From: an uncultured Porphyromonadaceae bacterium
GTDB taxonomy: Bacteria; Bacteroidota; Bacteroidia; Bacteroidales; Muribaculaceae
Assembly: GCA_905202215.1 (NCBI GenBank)
Contig: CAJKRG010000023.1
Location: forward strand, 1-40,586
Length of the DNA: 40,586 bases
Direction of reading: 5' to 3'
Of the stretch, positions 7,623 through 15,590 are shown piece after piece; position 1 is the stretch's first letter; each line of letters starts with the position of its first letter. The translations under genes were made by a program, and so were the position numbers. A model generated the notes under the pieces. The model did not search any database, was not told the origin of the DNA, and worked only from the letters and a program-made list of their open reading frames with translations.

Positions 7623-9683
7623 TTATGGTAATACTGATACTTTGCGGCCACCGACAATGTATATGCCGGGAGCGAGGCCGTCAGTTGCCTCGTAACGATA
7701 TATACCACTGCGGATTCTGCGACCGTAGAGATCGTATACCTCCACAGGCTGTTCGATTGTTTCGGCCTCGATATCGTCGATGCCCGAGGCATCGGAGGTC
7801 ATTGCCGGGAATACATTACTGATACGGAACTGTCGACCACCCATGCTCCAGAAGCCTACTATATAGAGATGTGATTTATCCATTTGGCGCCCTTGTATAC
7901 TCTTCATGTTGTCGAGATCTATCACAGCCCTTTTGGCGTTTCCGAAATCTGCCTGCGCCGGATCGCTCCAGTAATTGTTCTGGTCGAAGACGCGGAAGGA
8001 CAGTCCGCAGTTGTTGTCGCCGTCGAGCTCGGCTATGAGATAGTGATATTCCGAGAGGTCGATACCGCTCGAATATTTCCATCCAGCAAAGCCATACTGG
8101 CCGGTAGTGATAGTGTGGGTAGCGCTGTCGAAAGTACCGGTTTCCCATATCGATGGATTGAAATAGCCGTCGAGGAATGGAAACGCCGTTGATGTAAAAC
8201 TGAGCTGTACGCTCTCATTTTTGCCTCCGACCGTGTAGCCGACAGTGGCAGTAGCCTGTCCCTGACCGATGGCATGAAACGAACCGTTGTCCCAGCTTAT
8301 AACCGATGAATTGTCGACTGCAACATCAAGATCCGTTTCTATCTGGCTTTCATAACCATTGTAGGACGCCACGACAGCCGGGGTAGAGCATGTGCCGGGC
8401 ATCATCAGATGGTCGGTAGTGATATCGCCCGATCGTGGCGACAGAACCAGCGATACCGACGAGGCGGCCGGCATGTTGTCTCCTGCATATTCCTTGTACC
8501 AGTGGTATACGGGCCAGAGACATGCGTCGGGATCGTTATATAGAGTATATTTTCCCGTTGAACCGGCCTCTCCGTCGAATTTTGCGAGATGTTCGGGACC
8601 GGTGAATATCATCCAGCTTACGTTGCCGGTCTTGTCGGCAAGGTATTTGAAGTTCGCGCCGAAGCCTTCACCGAGCATACGGCCGGTGATGCTCTTGCCC
8701 CATGAGGCATTGTAGTCTTCCGGCGCCCAGTCCATTTCAGTGACAAGGATAGGCGCTATGGCTGCGGCGGGTTCTATCTGGTCGCGCCAGCCGGCAGCGA
8801 ACGATTCATAACCACCGCCATAGTTGCCGCCGAGTTCCTGACTCGGTTTGATGGCATCGCTGCCATACCATCCGGGATATACATGCACCGCATAACCTAT
8901 GTTTTGGCCCTGTATGGGATATTTGGCAAATCCGGCGTACTGCGACTGGTAGCCGGTACCGGGAATCCAGAGAATGTTGTTGCAGCCGTTACCGCGCATG
9001 AGATCCACAATTTCCTGGAAGAACTGGGTGAGATTCTTGTTGCAGCCGTCGGTATTGGAGCGGTACTGACCGTCGGTGTCCATTATATTGACAGGCTCAT
9101 TGGCCAGTTCGAACATTATATGAGGATTGTCCTTCAGTCGTGCCTGCGACGATACGAACCCCCACACCCGTTTCAGATATTTATGATAGTTGTCGTCGAC
9201 AGCTATTTCGTGAGGGCATACGCCCGGCGGACGCATTACCACGTATAGTCCTTTCGAGATGGCGTATTCGGCCATGGGGATGAACACCGAGTTGAGATAT
9301 GTGCGGAAGCGGTTGAAATCGAAAGCCGAGATATCGTTTTCGCCTGTTGTCTGCGCACCTGGGGTGTTGGACCAGTAGGGATCCATATGAAGGCGCAGCC
9401 AGTTCATCTTCCAGCCGGCGGCAAGAATCTGGTCTATTTTTTCCTTGTTGTATTTCAGACAAGCCTCTACATCATAGTTGCTCCATTTGGAACCCTGTTC
9501 GTTGAACCATGGACTATAGGTCTGTCCGAAACCATGAAGGTTCACTATGTTATCGTCTGAATCCTTGAGGTAGCGGCCGTCGACGTGTAGCTCAGGCATG
9601 TCCATTCCCGGCCATGCATAGGCGCAGGCGGGTGCCAAAATGCCAATCAGAAGTGCGATAAGATTAAGGTTTAAGTTTCTCAT
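7623..9683 (-). CDS. GH5 endo-glycanase (probable xylanase) with Ig-like and C-terminal modules
   Basis: This 686-residue secreted multidomain enzyme has a signal peptide at about 1-23 (cleavage near AYA/WP). Cys20 lies in a poor lipobox, so a lipoprotein is less likely. The GH5 TIM barrel covers about 30-400, with acid/base Glu196 in FELANEPV, nucleophile Glu316 in VTEMDW, and supporting VMRPPG and HVYPGWYG motifs. A bacterial Ig-like (BIG2-type) domain follows at about 405-497. The module shared with the CE6 esterase is at 508-628 and a T9SS-like tail at 648-686. It begins 9 bases after GH43-CBM6. GH5 contains xylanases, mannanases and glucanases; context favours an endo-xylanase or arabinoxylanase, but the subfamily could not be fixed by eye. 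Confidence 0.88.
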   Translation of the reverse strand: MRNLNLNLIALLIGILAPACAYAWPGMDMPELHVDGRYLKDSDDNIVNLHGFGQTYSPWFNEQGSKWSNYDVEACLKYNKEKIDQILAAGWKMNWLRLHMDPYWSNTPGAQTTGENDISAFDFNRFRTYLNSVFIPMAEYAISKGLYVVMRPPGVCPHEIAVDDNYHKYLKRVWGFVSSQARLKDNPHIMFELANEPVNIMDTDGQYRSNTDGCNKNLTQFFQEIVDLMRGNGCNNILWIPGTGYQSQYAGFAKYPIQGQNIGYAVHVYPGWYGSDAIKPSQELGGNYGGGYESFAAGWRDQIEPAAAIAPILVTEMDWAPEDYNASWGKSITGRMLGEGFGANFKYLADKTGNVSWMIFTGPEHLAKFDGEAGSTGKYTLYNDPDACLWPVYHWYKEYAGDNMPAASSVSLVLSPRSGDITTDHLMMPGTCSTPAVVASYNGYESQIETDLDVAVDNSSVISWDNGSFHAIGQGQATATVGYTVGGKNESVQLSFTSTAFPFLDGYFNPSIWETGTFDSATHTITTGQYGFAGWKYSSGIDLSEYHYLIAELDGDNNCGLSFRVFDQNNYWSDPAQADFGNAKRAVIDLDNMKSIQGRQMDKSHLYIVGFWSMGGRQFRISNVFPAMTSDASGIDDIEAETIEQPVEVYDLYGRRIRSGIYRYEATDGLAPGIYIVGGRKVSVLP
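7626..7742 (-). other. T9SS-like C-terminal tail of the GH5 enzyme
   Basis: Residues 648-686 run from VYDLYGRR to LAPGIYIVGGRKVSV. This is the same architecture as the tail of the CE6 esterase and of Bacteroidetes C-terminal sorting domains. The two tails are adjacent on the genome and no other protein of the locus carries one. Confidence 0.5.
7800..8162 (-). other. Shared C-terminal module, copy in GH5 enzyme
   Basis: Residues 508-628 align end to end with residues 309-430 of the CE6 esterase, with GQYGF.GW, RVFD and VGFW..GG as the clearest anchors. It sits between an Ig-like domain and the C-terminal tail, the usual place for a binding module in secreted glycanases. Confidence 0.7.
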
Positions 9684-9692
9684 GGATTTGGT

Positions 9693-11066
9693 CTATTTGA
9701 ATATCCAGTAGTCAAAATTGAATAGTTCGGGGCCTTTACGGCCCGTGAATACGAAATAGAGATCGTGCACACCTGTAATTTCAGATTTTACCACGGTCTC
9801 GATCTGGCGCCATTTTTCCCATCCTCCGGTGGCAGGGACGTCGAGGATAGCGACCACAGGGCCATCTATGCTGTCGGTCCGGACTTCGATGGAGCCTCCA
9901 CGGCGTCCAGAGGCGATTGACGCACCGAATTTTACAGGATGTCCGCCTCCGAAGTTCACGTTTTCGACCATGGTGAAGTCACCGTTATGTATATCGGACA
10001 GGTATACGCCTGTTTCATCGCTCTGGCGTGTGGTCACGCCCTCCGACCAGGCTATTGTCTCGGCTTCGTGGCGTCCGTAGGGATCGAAATATCCGATTGC
10101 TCGGACACCGTTGCGAGTAGGCTCGATGAGTGGGAATGTGCCGTCGGAATTGTAGTTGAACGCTTCTACCGCCACACTGCGTCCGAAGCCTCCGCCACCC
10201 GGCAGATTGCCTGTATGATAGAAGAAATAGGGCTGACCTTTATATTCGATTATACCGGCATGGTTGGTGAAAGAGTTTGTGCTGTCGGTCTGAGGCATTA
10301 TCACGCCTTTATAGCTCCAGGGGCCGGTCGGACGGTCGCTCATGGAGTAAGATATGTTTTCAGGAATACCGCCTGCCGCATAGACCATATAGTATTTCCC
10401 GGTGCGTTTGTAGAACCACGGGCCTTCCGTATATGTCGATGTATACTTTTTATCGGCCTCCATCGGTACGAAACGTGGTTCGCCGAAGCCGGCCGGCGTC
10501 TGTTCGATTCGCTGCACGTCGCCTTCGAACGACACCATGTCGGGATTGAGCTTCACGTAGTATAGCTGGGGATTGCCCCAGTAGAGATAAGCCTGTCCGT
10601 CGTCATCGGTGAACACCGTCGGATCGATATAGTCCCAGCTGCCATCGACCAAAGGTTTCCCGAGGGCATCTCTGAACGGCCCTGTCGGCGTATCGCCCAC
10701 GGCTACGCCTATTGCCATCGCTCCGCTGAGTTTAGAGTGCAGGGGAACGTAGAAATAAAATTTACCGCCGCGTTCCACGCATTGAGGCGCCCAGGCGCGG
10801 TCGTCGGCCCAGACAAAATCCTCTATTGCCAGCGGAGAGCCGTGGTCGGTCCAGTTAGCCATGTCGGTAGTAGAGTATACACGCCATTCCTGCATCCAGA
10901 AGAAGTCGGCATTATTTTCGTCGTGGCCGGTATAGATGTAGAGTGTGTCGTTGTGCACCATAGGCGCCGGGTCGGTGGTGTAGCAGGTCTGTACGACAGG
11001 ATTGACTGCCGTGGCTCCAAGCGCCGGAAGCAATATCAGTGTCAGTGCGGCTATTTTTGTGTGCAT
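9693..11066 (-). CDS. GH43 arabinofuranosidase/xylosidase with C-terminal CBM6
   Basis: This is a 457-residue exported enzyme with a signal peptide of about 18 residues (MHTKIAALTLILLPALGATA). The GH43 propeller covers about 22-325. Its triad is Asp32 in TTDPAPMV, Asp148 in DYIDPTVFTDDDG and Glu214 in YTEGPWFYKR. After an RHEAET linker, a beta-sandwich of about 125 residues ending in FNFDYWIFK is a CBM6-type xylan-binding module. The build resembles arabinoxylan arabinofuranohydrolases of the GH43_29 kind, though the subfamily is a guess. It is a paralogue of the protein at 37556-38884. An upstream ATG at 11087 overlaps the CE1 stop (TGATG) and adds seven residues; I prefer 11066 because it begins directly at the signal peptide. 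It likely releases arabinose side chains in the periplasm. Confidence 0.88.
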   Translation of the reverse strand: MHTKIAALTLILLPALGATAVNPVVQTCYTTDPAPMVHNDTLYIYTGHDENNADFFWMQEWRVYSTTDMANWTDHGSPLAIEDFVWADDRAWAPQCVERGGKFYFYVPLHSKLSGAMAIGVAVGDTPTGPFRDALGKPLVDGSWDYIDPTVFTDDDGQAYLYWGNPQLYYVKLNPDMVSFEGDVQRIEQTPAGFGEPRFVPMEADKKYTSTYTEGPWFYKRTGKYYMVYAAGGIPENISYSMSDRPTGPWSYKGVIMPQTDSTNSFTNHAGIIEYKGQPYFFYHTGNLPGGGGFGRSVAVEAFNYNSDGTFPLIEPTRNGVRAIGYFDPYGRHEAETIAWSEGVTTRQSDETGVYLSDIHNGDFTMVENVNFGGGHPVKFGASIASGRRGGSIEVRTDSIDGPVVAILDVPATGGWEKWRQIETVVKSEITGVHDLYFVFTGRKGPELFNFDYWIFK

Positions 11067-11086
11067 GTTATTTATTGTGTGCTGCA

Positions 11087-12241
11087 TCAGTTGTTATTGT
11101 CCTGTTTGAAGAGTAGAGGAAGAAATTTGTCGAGGCATCGGCGCCATGTGAGCCACTCGTGGTGTGTGCCTGGCGAAAGATAGAAAGTATGGCGTATGCC
11201 AGCATCGGCGAGCATGGCGCTTATTTTATCGCTGCCGAAGTTTTCTTCGCTGCCCATGCCGAGGAAGAGTGTGTGAACCTTGTTGTTGAAAGCATCGGCA
11301 TTCTTGAAGACACCGTCGCATACATTATCCAGACCGTCGCCGAAGAAGAAGAGGGCGCCGCTGAACGAACCGATATGCGAGAATTTATCGAGATTGCGGA
11401 GTGTTATCTGGAATGTTTCGTGTCCGCCCCATGACAGGCCTGCCATGGCGCGGTTGTCGCGGTCGGTACGCGCCCTGAATGTCTTTTCGACGAAGGGGAT
11501 AAGCTCGTTGAGCATGATAGGGGTGAATGATGCTCCGAATTCATCGCGAGTCTCGCCCGGACGTGTGCCGTGTATGTAGCCGCAGTTACCGTAGTCCATT
11601 ACTACGATCATGGGAACGCATGTCCCCGCTGCGATATGATTGTCAAGTATATTCGCCATCTTGCCCTGTCGGTGCCATCCGCGCTCGTCTTCGCCCATGC
11701 CGTGCTGAAGGTAGAGGACAGGATAGGTCTTTTCGGGCGATGTTTCGTATTCGGCGGGAGTGTACACGTAGCAACGGCGTTGTCTTTGTTCCAGCTCGGA
11801 CCAGTAGGGGCATTCGCGTACCTGTCCGTGCGGTATATCTTTGTTGAAAGTATAGTATGCGGCTTCTTCGGCGCTTTCGGGAATCTCGATGCCGGAGGCC
11901 TGGCGTCCGCAGCCATAGAATGTTTCGCTCGACGGATCGTTGACGGCTACACCGTCTATCAGAACGAAATAGTAATGGAACCCTTCTACCAGAGGGCCGG
12001 TGGTAACGCTCCAGTTCCCGTTGTCCTGGCGGATCATATCGTACTTCCGGCCGCATATGTCGATTTTGACATCCCTGGCTTCGGGCGCATAGACGCGGAA
12101 TGTGGCTTTCGACAGGGAGTCGACGCAGGGATATACAGCTTCAGGTATATTGGTGACGGCAGATATGCCTTCTGCGGGAGAGGCTGCTGTGGCGGCTAAA
12201 GCTGCCATGGACATTATTAATGTGAGCGCTGTTTTTTTCAT
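11087..12241 (-). CDS. CE1 feruloyl (or acetylxylan) esterase with N-terminal Ig/CBM48-like domain
   Basis: This is a 384-residue secreted alpha/beta hydrolase. A signal peptide spans about 1-20. A beta-sandwich domain follows at about 30-130 (FRVYAPEARDVKIDICG), of the CBM48/E-set kind found in Bacteroidetes Fae1A-like esterases. The esterase domain of the PF00756 type runs from about 140, with VYTPAEY, the oxyanion region LYLQHGMGEDERGW, nucleophile Ser270 in AGLSWGG and catalytic His361 in THHEWLTW. Such proteins release ferulate from arabinose side chains of cereal xylan. It is the first gene after the intercistronic hairpin and overlaps or closely abuts GH43-CBM6. Feruloyl versus acetyl specificity is inferred, not shown. 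Confidence 0.88.
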   Translation of the reverse strand: MKKTALTLIMSMAALAATAASPAEGISAVTNIPEAVYPCVDSLSKATFRVYAPEARDVKIDICGRKYDMIRQDNGNWSVTTGPLVEGFHYYFVLIDGVAVNDPSSETFYGCGRQASGIEIPESAEEAAYYTFNKDIPHGQVRECPYWSELEQRQRRCYVYTPAEYETSPEKTYPVLYLQHGMGEDERGWHRQGKMANILDNHIAAGTCVPMIVVMDYGNCGYIHGTRPGETRDEFGASFTPIMLNELIPFVEKTFRARTDRDNRAMAGLSWGGHETFQITLRNLDKFSHIGSFSGALFFFGDGLDNVCDGVFKNADAFNNKVHTLFLGMGSEENFGSDKISAMLADAGIRHTFYLSPGTHHEWLTWRRCLDKFLPLLFKQDNNN

Positions 12242-12251
12242 TTTTTCAAGA

Positions 12252-12293
12252 GAGTCAATGACCGGGCTTTTTTGTAATCCCGGCCATTGACTC
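12252..12293 (-). other. Strong intercistronic hairpin between xyn10C and CE1
   Basis: Two 15-base arms (12252-12266 and 12279-12293) are inverted repeats with one mismatch, around a 12-base loop. On the minus strand the hairpin is followed by TCTTGAAAAAATG, so it lacks a U-tract and ends 10 bases before the CE1 start codon. It may be an mRNA-stabilising or processing element, or a partial terminator, marking the end of the xus core. Confidence 0.75.
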
Positions 12294-12353
12294 GGATTAC
12301 AGATTATCGATTCAGAATAGCTGTATTTTCATTGATGGTTAGTACCATAAGTA

Positions 12354-14468
12354 TCATTCTTTGTCAGCGAGACCTTCAGCAATGCCGGCATATGCGGGTT
12401 TGCGGTTATAGCCGCTGTCCCAGATGCCTACGGGCTGGTTTGCGCGCCATCCCGAGTTCTCGGGAGCGTCGGTCTGGCACCAGAAGGTGATGCCGAACTG
12501 CTGGGCTACAGGCACGATCTCGAAATACTTGCGGATGATGAACTTGTAGTAGTCTGACATGAGTTTGTGCTGTTCGAGTGTTACTTCGGCAGTGGGGATG
12601 TCGTTGCCGTTTTCATCGACGAGACCCATGTCGAACTCGGTGATTCGCACCAGTTTGCCGGTGGCAGCCATAAGTTCGAGCATTTTCACTACATGTTCCG
12701 ATTTGCTCTTCTGTGTCTCGGGATTCATGTAGTAGCTGATATGCAACTGTGAGCCTATACCGTCGATTTTGGTCATACCGTCGCTCTCCCACTGATTGAT
12801 CCACTCGATGAGGCTCTTGAGCTTCTTGTTGTCGTCCCAGTCGCTTTCGAGGTTATAGTCGTTGATGAAGAGCTTGAGGTCATCGGGATTACCGCCGTTT
12901 TCCTCGAAGTACTGGCGGGCATACTTCACGGGTATACGCACGAAGTCATCGCCCAGATAGTCCTGCCAGTAGAACTTGGTGGATGCGTTGGGATCGTTGG
13001 CTGCATGCTGGAGGTCGTAGCGCGAACCGCCGCCGCCGGAGATAGCTTCGTTGACAACATCCCATGCCTTCACATAGCCGCGGGTGGCCGCCATCATGCC
13101 CTTGATCCAGCGTTCCATTTCGGCTTCGAGAATTTCGGCTTTTTCCTCAGGGGTCAGGGGTATCGTATTCATGCTTTCAACTTTGCAAACACGTACTGAA
13201 CGCACGTCCAGAGTGGCGTCGCATGTCTGAGGCTTGAGGATAACGTCGTAGTCGCCGCCGACCAAGTCATTGAACTTAAGCCGGACGGTATTCTGACCCG
13301 CATTCACGGGGACACCCGTGCTGACAGACTGTGCATCGCCGCCCCAGCCGTTCTGGATGGTGAGCTGTATGCCCGATGATGCGTCTTTCGACGAAGTTAT
13401 GTCTAGATAGAGCACATAGTTGCCTTCGGTCAGTTTGTTTTCTCCGCCGGGGAGAATGAAGAACTGATGCCAACCGCCGTCGGGCACATAGTGTATGCAG
13501 CCGTCTATTACCGGAGGCTCGCAGCCCATTGCGTAGAAGGGGAAGGGGCCGTCGGTATAGGTTTTGTTGGTCACTTCGTTCTCCACTTCGATAGCGGGAG
13601 CTTCTTCGTGGCTGATTTTCACCCATTCGATTTCGAGCTTGCCGTCGTAGGTGCCCGGCTGGAACACCGAGAAACCGTTCGACACACCCATGGGAGCCAT
13701 CTTTACCGAAGCCTCGCTCCATTCGTCGGTGAATTCGAGTTTGCCTTCCTGGAGAGCGCCCCAGTTGCCGAGCTGTACGTTGAGCGAGCCGGGCTTGCTG
13801 CCACGTATTTTGGCTGTGACCTTATATTCGCGGCCTTCGACAAACTGCAGCCCGTCCGCTACGAAGAACTGATACCATCCGCCGGGGTATTCGGACACGG
13901 TAAGGATACCGTCGATTATTGCCGGCTCGTATCCCATTACGAAGTAGGGGAATTTGGTCATGCCTGCATATGTCTGCATGGCGTCTTCCACTTCGTTGCT
14001 TGCGTCGGGGTCGATTTCGAGTTCACGGTCCTTGATGAGGCGGTTAAGGTATTTCACATTCTGCTGTTCGTGCCAGCAGAATGTATGGCCATAGATCTGT
14101 ATACCGGCCTTTTCGGCATTGTCCACGAACTCCGACACGGTGCTGAAATTCATCGAGCCGTCGTCGCCCACCACAGAGGCATACTTCATGGCATTGCCGG
14201 CGGTCATGATGTCGAAGTTGTTGTTGGTGAGCATATATACAAGACCTTTCTGATTGTAGTCGGCTACTCCGACTCCCGTGCCGAGAAGGAAGTTCGGATG
14301 CGCGCTGCGGTCGATATAGCTCTTCAGTTCGGCATAGTTGTCGAGATACTCATAGTCGGCGACGCTCTGGGGCTTCTCTACCTGGTATACGTCGATATCG
14401 GTATCGGCGCAACCGGCAAGGGCACCGGCGCCAAGGGCCATGGCAGCTATTATGTTATATTTTTTCAT
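12354..14468 (-). CDS. xyn10C: GH10 endo-xylanase with tandem CBM4/9-like insertion, surface lipoprotein
   Basis: This is a 704-residue lipoprotein (LAGC, Cys20). The GH10 barrel is split. Its N-terminal part (about 45-150, GHTFCWHEQQN) is interrupted by two homologous modules at about 168-292 and 305-432. The barrel resumes at about 440 with acid/base Glu474 in WDVVNEA and nucleophile Glu611 in ITEFDMG. The two modules repeat 'FP...MG.EP..IDG' and 'GGW.QFF', a CBM4_9-like tandem. This design is that of Xyn10C/Xyn10A in Prevotella bryantii and Bacteroides intestinalis, where the insert binds xylan and the enzyme sits on the cell surface making the first cuts. It follows xusE by 13 bases, as in the conserved xus operon. 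Confidence 0.95.
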   Translation of the reverse strand: MKKYNIIAAMALGAGALAGCADTDIDVYQVEKPQSVADYEYLDNYAELKSYIDRSAHPNFLLGTGVGVADYNQKGLVYMLTNNNFDIMTAGNAMKYASVVGDDGSMNFSTVSEFVDNAEKAGIQIYGHTFCWHEQQNVKYLNRLIKDRELEIDPDASNEVEDAMQTYAGMTKFPYFVMGYEPAIIDGILTVSEYPGGWYQFFVADGLQFVEGREYKVTAKIRGSKPGSLNVQLGNWGALQEGKLEFTDEWSEASVKMAPMGVSNGFSVFQPGTYDGKLEIEWVKISHEEAPAIEVENEVTNKTYTDGPFPFYAMGCEPPVIDGCIHYVPDGGWHQFFILPGGENKLTEGNYVLYLDITSSKDASSGIQLTIQNGWGGDAQSVSTGVPVNAGQNTVRLKFNDLVGGDYDVILKPQTCDATLDVRSVRVCKVESMNTIPLTPEEKAEILEAEMERWIKGMMAATRGYVKAWDVVNEAISGGGGSRYDLQHAANDPNASTKFYWQDYLGDDFVRIPVKYARQYFEENGGNPDDLKLFINDYNLESDWDDNKKLKSLIEWINQWESDGMTKIDGIGSQLHISYYMNPETQKSKSEHVVKMLELMAATGKLVRITEFDMGLVDENGNDIPTAEVTLEQHKLMSDYYKFIIRKYFEIVPVAQQFGITFWCQTDAPENSGWRANQPVGIWDSGYNRKPAYAGIAEGLADKE
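13173..13967 (-). repeat. Tandem CBM4_9-like modules inserted in the GH10 barrel
   Basis: Two homologous segments of roughly 125 residues (coding bases 13967-13593 and 13556-13173) share 'EP..IDG' and 'GGW.QFF' motifs near their starts. They interrupt the GH10 fold between the N-terminal part and the WDVVNEA part. They look like a divergent tandem duplication of a xylan-binding module. Confidence 0.75.
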
Positions 14469-14481
14469 TTTAGGTCGGATT

Positions 14482-15555
14482 TTACTTTAAGGTAAATTTG
14501 AACTCCTCGAGTTTGTTCTGACGGCTCTGCATTACCATGCGCTCGTCGGACGACAGTTTATAGGTGGCATGCTGTCCGGTCTGGGCGTTGTACACATAGT
14601 CGATGGTGAATGTGTAGTTCAGCTCCAGAAGGTCGCGGTCCTTGTCGCCCCAGGCCTTGGGTTCTCCCTGGCGCACCCATTTGCCGCTGCCCGATGCGGT
14701 GCAGCCGGCACTTGTGGTGCTGACGGTGCAGGCACCCTGGTCGTTGATGTCGATCAGAAGTTCGCACAGGAGGTTGGTCTCGGTCTTTTTACCGGTCTCA
14801 TCGATTACGGGGACGGTCGGCGCGAAGGTATATACCGATGTGGTGAGGCTCTTGGTAGTGAGGTAGCGCAGTGTGCCCTTTTCCCACAGCTCGGGCATGC
14901 GGGCCACAGTGCTTGTCTCGCCGTTGTTCTCGATCACGTCGGTACCCTTGCTGATCCAGCATCCGTGATAGGGATTCTTGTACTTGACCGCATAGAAGAT
15001 GTAGTCTTTCGGCTGCACCGACCAGTGGTCGGGTACGAGGCGGTTGGGGTTTTCGATTCCGTCCTTGGCCTTGCCCTGGAGAATGGAGTCGGCTGAAGCG
15101 GTGAGCCGGATAGGTATCACGTAGCTCAGGCCTACGGCTTCGGGGTCGGCGAAGAAAGCGTCGGTAAGTTGCACCTCCACACCGCCTATTACTTCGCCGC
15201 GGTTGATAACCATTTTATCGCCTTTGATCTCGTAGTACGAGGCGGGCATGGCTTTCACCGGAGCGCCGTCTTCGAAATAGAGATTATCGCACATGGTGTT
15301 GTCGACCACGAAATCGGCCGAATGGGTGCTGGTGTTCACGTTGACACCGCCGAGAGCGGCCTTGATATAGAATTTGTGAGCGTTGTCGAGGCGTGTGTCG
15401 TTCTCGCCGTCGTCGCCCAGGGTAATGGTGCGGATGGGCGACTGTTTGGAGAAATACATTGTCTGGTACTCGAAATTGTCGAATTCGATGTCGCCGTTGT
15501 GGCAACCGGCCATCACAGTACCGAGGACAGCTATTATGAAAAGTGATTTTTTCAT
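14482..15555 (-). CDS. xusE: XusE-like surface glycan-binding lipoprotein (DUF1735-type)
   Basis: This is a 357-residue lipoprotein with signal MKKSLFIIAVLGTVMAGC (Cys18). The N-terminal half (about 25-180) resembles the DUF1735 beta-sandwich of PUL proteins. The C-terminal half (YHGCWISKG onward) resembles a DUF4361/DUF5627-like domain. No enzymatic motif is visible. Its place between the second susD and xyn10C is that of xusE in the xylan utilization system of Prevotella and Bacteroides, so it is probably a surface xylan-binding protein. The ATG at 15555 is chosen because it opens a lipoprotein signal; an open frame extends to 15855, but that part overlaps xusD and is not protein-like. Binding is inferred from position, not from sequence. 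Confidence 0.8.
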   Translation of the reverse strand: MKKSLFIIAVLGTVMAGCHNGDIEFDNFEYQTMYFSKQSPIRTITLGDDGENDTRLDNAHKFYIKAALGGVNVNTSTHSADFVVDNTMCDNLYFEDGAPVKAMPASYYEIKGDKMVINRGEVIGGVEVQLTDAFFADPEAVGLSYVIPIRLTASADSILQGKAKDGIENPNRLVPDHWSVQPKDYIFYAVKYKNPYHGCWISKGTDVIENNGETSTVARMPELWEKGTLRYLTTKSLTTSVYTFAPTVPVIDETGKKTETNLLCELLIDINDQGACTVSTTSAGCTASGSGKWVRQGEPKAWGDKDRDLLELNYTFTIDYVYNAQTGQHATYKLSSDERMVMQSRQNKLEEFKFTLK

Positions 15556-15590
15556 GAATCTTATCTGTTTTATTGATTTAGGGGTGGGCA

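Noticed and set aside
7623..9683. GH5 as a lipoprotein via Cys20
   Set aside because: The residues before Cys20 (A-P-A) fit a lipobox poorly, and a standard cleavage site (AYA/WP) follows. The T9SS-like tail also argues for a soluble or differently anchored protein.
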